Assembly: GCF_039523235.1 (NCBI RefSeq) | Contig: NZ_BAAAEX010000013.1 | Source: Castellaniella ginsengisoli | GTDB lineage: Bacteria > Pseudomonadota > Gammaproteobacteria > Burkholderiales > Burkholderiaceae_B | DNA length: 64,000 nucleotides | Direction: 5' to 3' (one strand) | Shown here: positions 15,608-23,248 of the stretch, one piece after another | Position numbering within the stretch: position 1 is the stretch's first letter | Layout of the letters: each line of letters opens with the position of its first letter | Translations under genes and position numbers: made by a program | The notes under the pieces: model-generated | Databases searched by the model: none | Told to the model about the DNA's origin: nothing | The model's input: only the letters and a program-made list of their open reading frames with translations

Positions 15608-16873
15608 TCAGGCGGCCGGCGCGGTCCGCAGGCCGGCGCGTGCGCCGAGCGCGCCCAGGGCGAAGGTCAGCAAGAGCGTCGGCAGGGCGCTGCCGTAGTG
15701 CGGCGCCCATTGCGCCAGGATGTGATAGACCGCGATTCCCAGCACCCAGGTCAGCGCCGGAGCGACGTGCAATGCGCGGGGCGCATCGGCCAGGCGGGCG
15801 GGCTGCGTCCCCAGGCGCCCCAGGATGGTGCCGAACAGCGGTACGAACACCGAACTGAGCGTCAGCAGGAAGGGCTCCAGCGTATGCATGGGCAGCACCA
15901 TCGCCAGCCCGATGGACACTGCGGCCAGGACCGTGCCCCAGGTCTTCAGGCTCGCGCCCTGCCACAGGCTGTGAGCGGAGACGGAGCCCGAATACAGGTC
16001 GCCGTAGGTGTTGTCCAGTTCGTCGATCAGGATCAGCCCCAGGGCCACCAGGCCGCCTTGGGCCAGGAGCAGGGCGGCGACCATGTCCAGGTCCGGGCCG
16101 GTGACGGTGATCACCAGCACGCCCAGGGCGTAGCACCAGATGTTGGCGATCGCATAGCCCAGCCAGGTGCCGCCCAGGGCGCCACGGCCGCTGCGGCCAT
16201 GCCGGGCATAGTCCGCGACCAGCGGCAGCCAGGAGACCGGCATGGCGATCACCAGGTCCAGCGCCTGGAAGGCGTTCATGCTGCCGTCGCCGGTCCGCCG
16301 CCACAGGGCGTGCAGCCCGTCGGCATCCAGCTTGAGGGCGAACTGGACGGTCAGCCAGATCAGCGACAGGATCACCAGGGGCAGGCCGATGCGGCTGACG
16401 ATGCGCCGCACCAGCGTGATCATGGAGCCGCGCAGCAGGGCCAGGACGACCAGCCCCCAGAACAGGGTGGGCAGCGCCAGCCCCATGTCCAGTCCCAGCG
16501 CCTGGCGGGCGATGGCGGCGGTGCCGTCGCGCATCACGACCAGTTCGAAGGTCGCCCAGCCGAGCAGTTGCACGATGTTGAGCAGCACGGGCAGCCGGGC
16601 GAAGCCGCGGCCGTAGGCGGCATGGATCAGACCGGCGCTGGACAGGCCGCTGTCGCAGCCCAGGCGCGCGACCCAGGCCAGCAGGCCGGCGCCCAGGATC
16701 GATCCGACGATGACGGCCGCCAGGGCGTCGCGCGTGCCCAGCGCCGGCACCAGGTAGGCGCCGACCTGCATGACCAGAAGGCCGACGCCCAGGCTGAACC
16801 ACAGGGCGGCGTGGTCGCCCCAGCCGAACACGCGTTCGGGGGCGGTAGAGGCGGGAGAGGGGGATGTCTGCAT
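15608..16873 (-). CDS. cytX: NCS1-family pyrimidine permease, CytX-type (putative HMP transporter)
   Basis: This 421-residue NCS1 (CodB-like) symporter has about twelve TM helices. The segment FGWGDHAALWFSLGVGLL at about 16-33 and LGWATFELVVMRDG near 105 are typical of the CodB/CytX branch. A TPP riboswitch ends about 60 bp upstream. Known riboswitch-controlled NCS1 permeases named CytX are proposed to import hydroxymethylpyrimidine (HMP), the thiamine pyrimidine precursor. A cytosine deaminase gene follows in the same operon, so cytosine transport (CodB function) remains possible. The ATG at 16873 is preceded by a weak AGG. Confidence 0.82.
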   Translation of the reverse strand: MQTSPSPASTAPERVFGWGDHAALWFSLGVGLLVMQVGAYLVPALGTRDALAAVIVGSILGAGLLAWVARLGCDSGLSSAGLIHAAYGRGFARLPVLLNIVQLLGWATFELVVMRDGTAAIARQALGLDMGLALPTLFWGLVVLALLRGSMITLVRRIVSRIGLPLVILSLIWLTVQFALKLDADGLHALWRRTGDGSMNAFQALDLVIAMPVSWLPLVADYARHGRSGRGALGGTWLGYAIANIWCYALGVLVITVTGPDLDMVAALLLAQGGLVALGLILIDELDNTYGDLYSGSVSAHSLWQGASLKTWGTVLAAVSIGLAMVLPMHTLEPFLLTLSSVFVPLFGTILGRLGTQPARLADAPRALHVAPALTWVLGIAVYHILAQWAPHYGSALPTLLLTFALGALGARAGLRTAPAA

Positions 16874-16933
16874 GGCGTGCCTGTCGGAAAAGGCGGAAAG
16901 CAGACGCGAACGGCGGACGGATCACTGCCGTGG

Positions 16934-17019
16934 CGAGCTGCTTTCCTGCGCGAGGATGATCTCAATCAGGTTCGAAGGGACTGTCTCAGCCGCCGTGGCG
17001 GCACCCCTAGCGAGGCTCG
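16934..17019 (-). promoter_or_regulatory. TPP riboswitch (THI element)
   Basis: The minus strand contains the conserved blocks of the TPP aptamer in order: GGGGTGC, a GCCGC/GCGGC hairpin, CTGAGA, TCCCTTCGAACCTGAT and CGCAGGAAAG. CGAGC (17015-17019) and GCTCG (16934-16938) can close the structure. The usual GGATAAT junction reads GAGATCAT, a deviation. The platform between here and the permease start has an ACGGC/GCCGT pairing but no T-run, so control of translation initiation is more likely than termination. A TACAAT box in the last bases of panD (17041-17046) could serve as -10 for its own transcript. Confidence 0.88.
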
Positions 17020-17048
17020 GTAAAAGGCGAATCGGGTTCGATTGTAGC

Positions 17049-17462
17049 TCAGTCGAAATGTACGATCTCGAAGCTCAGGCGGCCCTGGGCGTCGCGCCCG
17101 ACGGAATAGCCCAGATGCTCGCGCACGCGATTGTCGGGGTGAAAAGTCAGCACCACCGGCTTGATGTGCTCCAGCTCGGCTTCCTGGATGTATTCCGAAT
17201 TGGCGATAATGACTTCGTCGCCACGTTGGCAGGTGCGTGCCGCAGCGCCGTTCAGGATGCAGCAGCGCGAGCCGCGCTCGCCGTAGATCACGTAGGTGCT
17301 GATGCGGGCGCCGGAGTTCTTGTTCCAGATGTCCACGAATTCCATGGGCAGGATGCCGGCGGCTTCGCAGTGGTCGGGGTCCAGGGTGATGGAGCCGTGG
17401 TAATCCAGGTCGGCCCCGGTGACGCGGATGCCATGCAGCTTGGCGCGGACGATTTTTCTCAC
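17049..17462 (-). CDS. panD: Aspartate 1-decarboxylase proenzyme
   Basis: This 137-residue pyruvoyl enzyme makes beta-alanine from aspartate for pantothenate and CoA synthesis. The self-cleavage site Gly23-Ser24 (in DYHGSITLD) and the motifs IWNKNSGARISTYVI, RGSRCCILNGAAART and GDEVIIA match PanD. Length is slightly above the E. coli enzyme (126 residues) because of a C-terminal extension. Translation starts at GTG 17462. It stands alone; the TPP riboswitch of the downstream permease begins 30 bp after its stop. Confidence 0.94.
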   Translation of the reverse strand: MRKIVRAKLHGIRVTGADLDYHGSITLDPDHCEAAGILPMEFVDIWNKNSGARISTYVIYGERGSRCCILNGAAARTCQRGDEVIIANSEYIQEAELEHIKPVVLTFHPDNRVREHLGYSVGRDAQGRLSFEIVHFD

Positions 17463-17648
17463 TTGAAATCCGGAAGGGAAGATTGAGCAGCCGGCATTTT
17501 AGCGCGTTGCATTGCAGCATCGCTTGGCTGCCCACAAGACCGTCCCGACATCCTCATAGGATTATAATGTGATGTTCATTGACCAAGACCGCGTGCCGCA
17601 TGGGCGGAGCAGACATCGGATGCGGTCGTGCGGAGCGATCGAAAGAAA

Positions 17649-19289
17649 ATGATGTTTGCTGCACGGGACGCCTGGAAGGCTGGACTGTGGGCCCCCCGGC
17701 ATTGGGCGGGCAATATCGTGGCCGGCGTGATCGTCGGCGTGGTCGCCTTGCCGCTGGCCATGGCTTTTGCGATTGCTTCCGGCGTCAAGCCGGAGCAAGG
17801 CCTGTACACCGCCATCGTGGCGGGGGTGGTGGTGTCGCTGTTTGGCGGCAGCCGGGTGCAGATCGCCGGCCCCACGGGCGCGTTCATCGTCATCCTGTCG
17901 GGCATCGTGGCCGAACACGGGGTGGTGGGCCTGCAACTGGCCACCCTGATGGCGGGCCTGATGCTGTGCGCCTTCGGCCTGGCCCGCCTCGGCGGCGTGA
18001 TCCGCTACATTCCCCTGCCGGTGATCCTGGGCTTTACGGCCGGCATCGGCATCATTATCTGGGTCGGGCAGTGGCAGGCCTTTTTCGGCCTGCCCCCGGT
18101 GCCGGGGCATTTTTTCCATGAAAAGCTCTGGTTCCTGTTGATGAATCTGCCGCGCCTCGATCCGGTGACCACTGCCGTAGGCCTGGGCTCGCTGGCGCTG
18201 GTGCTGCTGCCCCGCTGGGTGCCCACGTTGCGGTGGGTGCCGGGCCCGCTGCTGGCCTTGATCGTGGCGACGGCCCTGCAGGGGCTGCTCCAGTTTCCGC
18301 AACTGGCCACGATCGGCAGCACCTTCGGCGATTTGCCGCGCGGGCTGCCGCTGCCTCACTGGCCCGGGGGCGGGCTGGACCGGATCCTGCCGTTGATCGG
18401 CCCGGCGTTCGCCATCGCCCTGCTGGGAGCGATCGAATCGCTGCTATCGGCCGTCGTCGCCGACAGCATGGCCGGCACCCGGCACGACTCCAACGCCGAG
18501 CTTTTCGGCCAGGGCCTGGCCAACGTGATCGCCCCCTTGTTCGGCGGGATTGCGGCAACCGGCGCCATCGCGCGCACGGCCACCAATATCCGCAGCGGCG
18601 GCACGGCGCCGCTGGCCGGCGTGGTCCATGCCCTGGTGCTGGTTCTGGTCCTGCTGGCGTTCGCGCCGCTGGCGCGCAACATTCCTTTGGCCACCCTGGC
18701 CTCGATCCTGTTCGTCGTCGCCTGGAACATGAGCGAAACGCACCGCGTGGTGCGCCTGATCCGGCATGCGCCGCGCGCGGATGCCGTCATCTTGTGCCTG
18801 ACGCTGCTGCTGACAGTCTTTGCCGATCTCGTCGTTGCGGTCAATATCGGTATTGTCCTGTCCATTCTGCATTTCTTGCATCGCATGGCGTCCAGCGTCG
18901 ATGTGGCGCCGATGGCGCTGCCCGGTGCGGCCTTGCCGGGCGGGCCGGAATCCCGCATGCGTGCGCTGCAGGTCCGGGGGCCTTTGTTCTTTGCGGCGGT
19001 CGAATCCCTGCGCGCGGCATTCCGAAGCCAGGACGCCGATGTGCTGATCCTGTCCCTGGATCGGGTGCCGTTTGCCGACGCCACTGCGCTGCAGGCGCTC
19101 GACGACGAAATCGCGGCCGTACGGGCCCGCGGCGGGCGCGTCATCCTGTGCGGTGCCGATGCCAGGATCCGCGGCAAGCTGAACCGCATGGGGATCTTGT
19201 CCCGGCTGGGCGCGGGCGACTTCCAGCCCGACCTCGCGGCGGCATTGGATGCGGCGGGGCGCCCGCATTCGAATGCGGCCTCGTCATAG
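17649..19289 (+). CDS. SulP-family inorganic anion transporter with STAS domain
   Basis: This 546-residue protein has a membrane domain of about 10-14 TM segments with the SulP signature region (GVIVGVVALPLAMAFAIASGVKPEQGLYTAIVAG, about 26-58) and the conserved GPTGAF and NxxxPLFGGIAATGAIARTATN blocks. The cytoplasmic STAS domain runs from about 440 to 535. Members carry sulfate, bicarbonate, molybdate or dicarboxylates, and the ion cannot be told here. The ATG at 17649 (GAAAG upstream) is preferred; GTG at 17628 in the same frame is an alternative. A TATAAT box at 17563-17568 could be its -10, but no matching -35 is seen. Confidence 0.88.
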   Translation: MMFAARDAWKAGLWAPRHWAGNIVAGVIVGVVALPLAMAFAIASGVKPEQGLYTAIVAGVVVSLFGGSRVQIAGPTGAFIVILSGIVAEHGVVGLQLATLMAGLMLCAFGLARLGGVIRYIPLPVILGFTAGIGIIIWVGQWQAFFGLPPVPGHFFHEKLWFLLMNLPRLDPVTTAVGLGSLALVLLPRWVPTLRWVPGPLLALIVATALQGLLQFPQLATIGSTFGDLPRGLPLPHWPGGGLDRILPLIGPAFAIALLGAIESLLSAVVADSMAGTRHDSNAELFGQGLANVIAPLFGGIAATGAIARTATNIRSGGTAPLAGVVHALVLVLVLLAFAPLARNIPLATLASILFVVAWNMSETHRVVRLIRHAPRADAVILCLTLLLTVFADLVVAVNIGIVLSILHFLHRMASSVDVAPMALPGAALPGGPESRMRALQVRGPLFFAAVESLRAAFRSQDADVLILSLDRVPFADATALQALDDEIAAVRARGGRVILCGADARIRGKLNRMGILSRLGAGDFQPDLAAALDAAGRPHSNAASS

Positions 19290-19313
19290 CCGCCGGTCTT
19301 CGCGCGGCGTCAG

Positions 19314-19508
19314 TCAGGGTTTGGGGCGCGGCTTGCTGGGCTTCCAGTCCACATGGTTCCTGCTCAGGTATTCCCGGATCATTTGCCGCACCACCTGCGA
19401 GGGAGTCAAGTCCTGGGAGGCGCAAAGCTGCTCGAAGGCTTTCTTCTTGTTCGGATCGATCAGCACCGTCAGTCGGGCGGTCTTGTTTTCGAGGGGTGGG
19501 GGGCTCAT
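19314..19508 (-). CDS. Small ribbon-helix-helix (CopG-like) protein
   Basis: This 64-residue basic protein contains TARLTVLIDPNKKKAFEQLC followed by DLTPSQVVRQMIREYL: one beta strand plus two helices, the RHH DNA-binding fold (about 8-52). The tail is Lys/Pro rich. Its ATG overlaps the stop of the lipoate ligase-like gene (ATGA), so it is translated in the same operon. There is no toxin-like partner adjacent, so a simple regulator is more likely than an antitoxin. The longer upstream open frame is antisense-like sequence inside the ligase gene and was not used. Confidence 0.7.
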   Translation of the reverse strand: MSPPPLENKTARLTVLIDPNKKKAFEQLCASQDLTPSQVVRQMIREYLSRNHVDWKPSKPRPKP

Positions 19509-20263
19509 GGTTCTCTCGGTCGGGCCGGTGTGGTGATCGGTAACGGCGGCAAGGTCCGCAGGGCTTCCTGCAGCCGCCCCCGCAAGGCCGCCATGAAGCC
19601 GGGGCGTTCCGTGATCGGCAACTGGCTTTCCAGTGTCGCGATCCGGTCCCTGTGATAGCGGCGGGGTGATCCTAATGCGGTTTCCAGCGCGTTGGCGCGC
19701 GCCGTCCACTCGCCAGGGTCGCCCTGCGCCAGGATGAGGGCGTGGGCCAGCCCTACGTGGCGGTCAGGCGCATGGCCCGGAATACGCCGCCAGACCTGGG
19801 CGGTACCGGCAATCTTGCGTGCGGGGTCGGGAATGGCCAGATTGTACCGGCCATCGCAGAACGAGCCTTCGACGGCCTGGGCCCGGGTTTCGATGCCGAA
19901 GGCGGCCAGGGCCAGGCGGATCCACGTGCAGAGCTGCTGATAGAAGGCTTCGGAATGGTCGAGCGGGCGGCCGGCGAATACTTGCGCCAGGCTCAGGTTC
20001 AGAATGCCCGGCCCCTGGGGAACCACGCCGCCGCCCGATTGCCGGACGTGGATCGGGCAGCCCCGGGCGGCGAACTGTGCCTGGATGGCCGCGAATCCCG
20101 GTCGGGCCGCGTAGGTGCGCGGCACGACCAGTCCGGGGGCGCTTTCCCAGAGGCAGGCGACGGGCTCCCGGATGGCGGGGGCCAACAGGGTCTCGTCGGC
20201 CAGCGGTCCGGCCTCGAAAGGCGCGGCCAGCAGGCGGTAAACGGCGGGACGAGGGGGCGGCAT
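19505..20263 (-). CDS. Lipoate-protein ligase A-like / lipoyl-octanoyl transferase family protein
   Basis: This is a 252-residue member of the BPL/LplA/LipB fold. RQSGGGVVPQGPGILNLSL (about 74-92) corresponds to the RRxGGGAVxHxxGNLN substrate loop, with Gln where ligases usually have His. RKIAGTAQVWRR carries the Lys-x2-Gly-x-Ala motif that contacts the acyl-adenylate. This suggests attachment of lipoate or octanoate to carrier domains, although the His change means the activity needs care. The start at 20263 is chosen because it follows the TM2 gene stop by 16 bp. It is coupled to the downstream RHH gene. Confidence 0.75.
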   Translation of the reverse strand: MPPPRPAVYRLLAAPFEAGPLADETLLAPAIREPVACLWESAPGLVVPRTYAARPGFAAIQAQFAARGCPIHVRQSGGGVVPQGPGILNLSLAQVFAGRPLDHSEAFYQQLCTWIRLALAAFGIETRAQAVEGSFCDGRYNLAIPDPARKIAGTAQVWRRIPGHAPDRHVGLAHALILAQGDPGEWTARANALETALGSPRRYHRDRIATLESQLPITERPGFMAALRGRLQEALRTLPPLPITTPARPREP

Positions 20264-20279
20264 GGCCTGGCGCGAGGGC

Positions 20280-20750
20280 TTAGGACAGCTGGGTTGTCGC
20301 GAAAGTGTCGTCGTCCATGAACAGATAGCGGATTGCATCGATCAGGCCCAGCACGACAGCCAGGGGCATGAAAATCCAGCAGAGAATCAGCAGCCCCAGG
20401 CCCCAGCCGATCTGGCCCAGGTAAAAGCGGTGTGCGCCCAGCCATCCCAGGAAGAGGGCAAGCACGATGGCGATCTTGCGCTGGCCGGCCGGGCGGCCCA
20501 GGGATTCGCCGCGCGAGCGCAGAATCCAGAGGCTGGCGGGGACCGTCAGGACGAGCGCCAGCACCACCTTGCCGGTATGGGCGCGCAGATAGTCCATCGC
20601 CGCGAAATACAGGTCGCCGAAGTTGCGGATCAGCACGCCCGTCAGGGAAGAAATCCAGGCGAAGACCTCGCGAAAGACGGTCTCCCCGAAGCTCAGGGCG
20701 AGCAGGATGACGAGGAAAATCGCCACGACCAGGATGAGTTTCTTCAGCAT
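20280..20750 (-). CDS. TM2-domain membrane protein
   Basis: This 156-residue protein has an N-terminal hydrophobic helix (about 3-22) and a second one near 60-76. The C-terminal TM2 domain (about 92-147) is two helices joined by a short turn, with the diagnostic stretch LALFLGWLGAHRFYLGQIGWG. TM2 proteins are widespread and mostly uncharacterised. It is the first gene of a three-gene minus-strand group with the lipoate ligase-like and RHH genes; no functional link is evident. Confidence 0.75.
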   Translation of the reverse strand: MLKKLILVVAIFLVILLALSFGETVFREVFAWISSLTGVLIRNFGDLYFAAMDYLRAHTGKVVLALVLTVPASLWILRSRGESLGRPAGQRKIAIVLALFLGWLGAHRFYLGQIGWGLGLLILCWIFMPLAVVLGLIDAIRYLFMDDDTFATTQLS

Positions 20751-20849
20751 GGGTGTCCTGTGCTTGTAGTGGCCGGGCGGCCGCCGGGCGCTTGCCCGGC
20801 CGGGCAGGAGCGCAACACCCCATTTTATAGGGATTGGGGGCGATCCGGT

Positions 20850-22343
20850 TCAGCGTGCGCAAGCCTGGCGGATGGCATGATCCCATGCAGCCATGCGGGC
20901 GGCGGCCTCGTCGCGCGGCATGGCCGGCTCGAAGCGGCGCTCGACGCGCCACAGCGATTCCAGCTCCTGCAGGTCGGCATAGACACCCGCCTGCAGGCCG
21001 GCCAGGAAAGCCGCGCCCAGGGCCGTGGTCTCCACCATGGTGGGGCGCAGCACAGGGATGCCCAGCAAGTCCGCCTGGAACTGCATCAACAGATCGTTGA
21101 CGCAGGCGCCGCCATCCACCCGCAGTTCCTGCAACGGCGCTGCGCCGGCCGCCTGGGCGTCGCGGCTCATGGCCTGCAACAGCGCGGCGCTCTGGTAGGC
21201 GATGCTTTCCAGCGCTGCGCGGGCGATATGGGCCATGGTGGTGCCGCGCGTCAGGCCGGTGATGGTGCCGCGCGCCTGCGGATCCCACCACGGGGCGCCG
21301 AGCCCGGTGAAGGCGGGCACGAACATGACCCCGCCTGAATCCGGCACGCTGCGCGACAGTTCTTCGATGTCGCTGCTGCGCACGAAGGCGCGCAGGCCGT
21401 CGCGCAGCCACTGGACCACGGCGCCGCCGACGAACACGCTGCCTTCCAGCGCGTAGGCCAGGCGGTCGTCGGGCTGCGCGGCGCTGGTCGTCACCAAGCC
21501 ATTGCCCGAGACCTGGAAGCGGTCGCCCGTATGCATCAGCATGAAGCAGCCCGTGCCGTAGGTGTTCTTGGCCATGCCGGGCCGAAAGCAGGCCTGGCCG
21601 AACAGCGCGCTCTGCTGGTCGCCGGCCACGCCGCAGATCGGCACGGCATGGCCCAGCAGGTCCGGGTCGGTTGCACCGAAGTCGGCGGAAGAGGGCAGGA
21701 TGTCCGGCATCATGCGGGCCGGCACGTCCAGCCAGGCCATCAGTTCCGGGTCCCAGGCGTTGCGGTGCACGTCCATCAGCATGGTGCGCGCCGCATTGCT
21801 GACGTCGGTCCGGTGATGCCGGCCTCCGGTGAGTTTCCAGATCAGCCAACTGTCGACGGTGCCGAACAGCAGGTCGCCGGCCCGCGCCTTGGCGCGCGCC
21901 TCGGGGACGTGGTCCAGGATCCACTTCAGCTTGGTGGCGGAAAAGTAGGCGTCGATGCGCAGGCCGGTGCGCTTCAGGATTTCAGGTTCCAGCCCCTGCG
22001 TGCGCAGTTCGACGCACGTCGGCTCGGCCCGGCGATCCTGCCAGACGATCGCCGGATGGATGGGCTCTCCTGTGCGCCGGTCCCAGACGACGGTGGTTTC
22101 GCGCTGGTTGGTGATGCCGATGGCGCGCACGTCGCGCGCGGCGATGCCCGCCCGGTGGATCGCTTCGCTCATCGTATCGCGCTGCGTCTGCCAGATTTCC
22201 AGCGGATCATGCTCGACCCAGCCGGGCTGGGGATAGTGCTGGGTGAATTCCCGCTGCGCCAGACCCACGATGCGGCCGTGGCGGTCGAAGACGATGCTGC
22301 GGGTGCTGGAAGTTCCCTGGTCCAGGGCGAGCAGGTAAGTCAT
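20850..22343 (-). CDS. glpK: Glycerol kinase
   Basis: This 497-residue FGGY-family kinase phosphorylates glycerol to sn-glycerol 3-phosphate. The N-terminal phosphate-binding motif LALDQGTSSTRSIVFD (about 4-19), the substrate motif TNQRETTVVWDR, YGTGCFMLMHTG, and the C-terminal FGGY-type LRVDGGACVNDLLMQFQAD are intact. Length equals the usual 495-505. The ATG at 22343 lies 8 bp after the glpR stop, so the two form one operon. The product feeds GlpD, encoded at the far end of the divergent operon. Confidence 0.96.
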   Translation of the reverse strand: MTYLLALDQGTSSTRSIVFDRHGRIVGLAQREFTQHYPQPGWVEHDPLEIWQTQRDTMSEAIHRAGIAARDVRAIGITNQRETTVVWDRRTGEPIHPAIVWQDRRAEPTCVELRTQGLEPEILKRTGLRIDAYFSATKLKWILDHVPEARAKARAGDLLFGTVDSWLIWKLTGGRHHRTDVSNAARTMLMDVHRNAWDPELMAWLDVPARMMPDILPSSADFGATDPDLLGHAVPICGVAGDQQSALFGQACFRPGMAKNTYGTGCFMLMHTGDRFQVSGNGLVTTSAAQPDDRLAYALEGSVFVGGAVVQWLRDGLRAFVRSSDIEELSRSVPDSGGVMFVPAFTGLGAPWWDPQARGTITGLTRGTTMAHIARAALESIAYQSAALLQAMSRDAQAAGAAPLQELRVDGGACVNDLLMQFQADLLGIPVLRPTMVETTALGAAFLAGLQAGVYADLQELESLWRVERRFEPAMPRDEAAARMAAWDHAIRQACAR

Positions 22344-22351
22344 GGGGGTCC

Positions 22352-23143
22352 TCAGGGTGCGATGACGCAGTCCACGCCGGCGGCCTTGAGCAGGCCGGGA
22401 AAGGGTTCCGGCGGGCGGGCATTGGTGAACAGACGGCCAATCTGGGACAGCTCTCCCAGCCGGACCATGGCGGGCCGGTGGAACTTGCTGGTATCGGCGG
22501 CCATCCAGACTTCCCGGGCCGATTGCATGATGGCCTGGGACACCTTCACTTCCCGGAAATCGTAGTCGCGCAGGGTGCCGTCGGCCTCGATGCCCGAAAT
22601 GCCCATCAGGGCGATGTCGGCGCGGAACTGGCGGATGAATTCCACCGTGGCTTCCCCCACGATGCCCAGGTCCCGGGGGCGGACGCTGCCGCCCGCCAGA
22701 ATGACCTCGCAGCCAGGTTGCCGGCCCAGGGTATAGGCCACGTTGACATTGTTGGTGATGATGCGCAGCCCTGTGTGGCCCGCCAGGGCGCGCGCGATGG
22801 CTTCGGTGGTGGTGCCGATATTGATCAGCAGCGAACAGTCGTTGGGAATCTCCCGGGCGATCGCCTGGGCGATGCGCTCCTTTTCGGCGGCGTGCAACTG
22901 GGCGCGCTGGCGATAGGCGATGTTCTCGATGGTCGAATTGGGCAGCCGGACCCCGCCGTGGAAGCGGATCAGCAGGCTGGCCTCGGCGAGGCGCTGGACG
23001 TCGCGGCGGACGGTCTGAACCGTGACGTCCAGATCGTTGGCCAGGGTTTCCAGGCTGCAGGAACCCGCGCTCTGCAGGCGGTTGAGCAGCTTGAGCTGGC
23101 GTGGATTGGGGTGCATGGAATCGGCCTTCGTCATGACGGACAC
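22352..23143 (-). CDS. glpR: GlpR, DeoR-family repressor of glycerol genes
   Basis: This is a 263-residue regulator. The DeoR HTH lies at about 25-60 (SLETLANDLDVTVQTVRRDVQRL), followed by LLIRFHGGV. The sugar-phosphate sensing domain (NIGTTTEAIARAL, LAGGSVRPRDLGIVG, ADTSKFHRPA) is complete; glycerol 3-phosphate is the expected inducer. GTG 23143 gives the longest protein; ATG at 23134 or 23116 are alternatives. The 105-bp AT-rich spacer to glpS should contain its operators; TTCGTTTTA-like sequence (about 23199-23207) resembles the half-sites reported for other GlpR proteins. Confidence 0.93.
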   Translation of the reverse strand: MSVMTKADSMHPNPRQLKLLNRLQSAGSCSLETLANDLDVTVQTVRRDVQRLAEASLLIRFHGGVRLPNSTIENIAYRQRAQLHAAEKERIAQAIAREIPNDCSLLINIGTTTEAIARALAGHTGLRIITNNVNVAYTLGRQPGCEVILAGGSVRPRDLGIVGEATVEFIRQFRADIALMGISGIEADGTLRDYDFREVKVSQAIMQSAREVWMAADTSKFHRPAMVRLGELSQIGRLFTNARPPEPFPGLLKAAGVDCVIAP

Positions 23144-23248
23144 ACTGTACAGCGAAAGGAAAGGAAAAAATCTTAGGGTTTATATGGACAGTAAAAAGAG
23201 TTAAAACGAACAATAATTCACAAAAAGGAACTTCTGGAGTAAGGGCTC

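Noticed and set aside
17563..17568. TATAAT box as a full SulP promoter
   Set aside because: A perfect -10 but no recognisable -35 at 16-18 bp; kept only as a remark in the SulP entry.
19314..19709. 131-residue version of the RHH gene
   Set aside because: The first 67 residues would be antisense-like translation inside the ligase gene; the RHH homology begins at the ATG at 19508, which overlaps the ligase stop.
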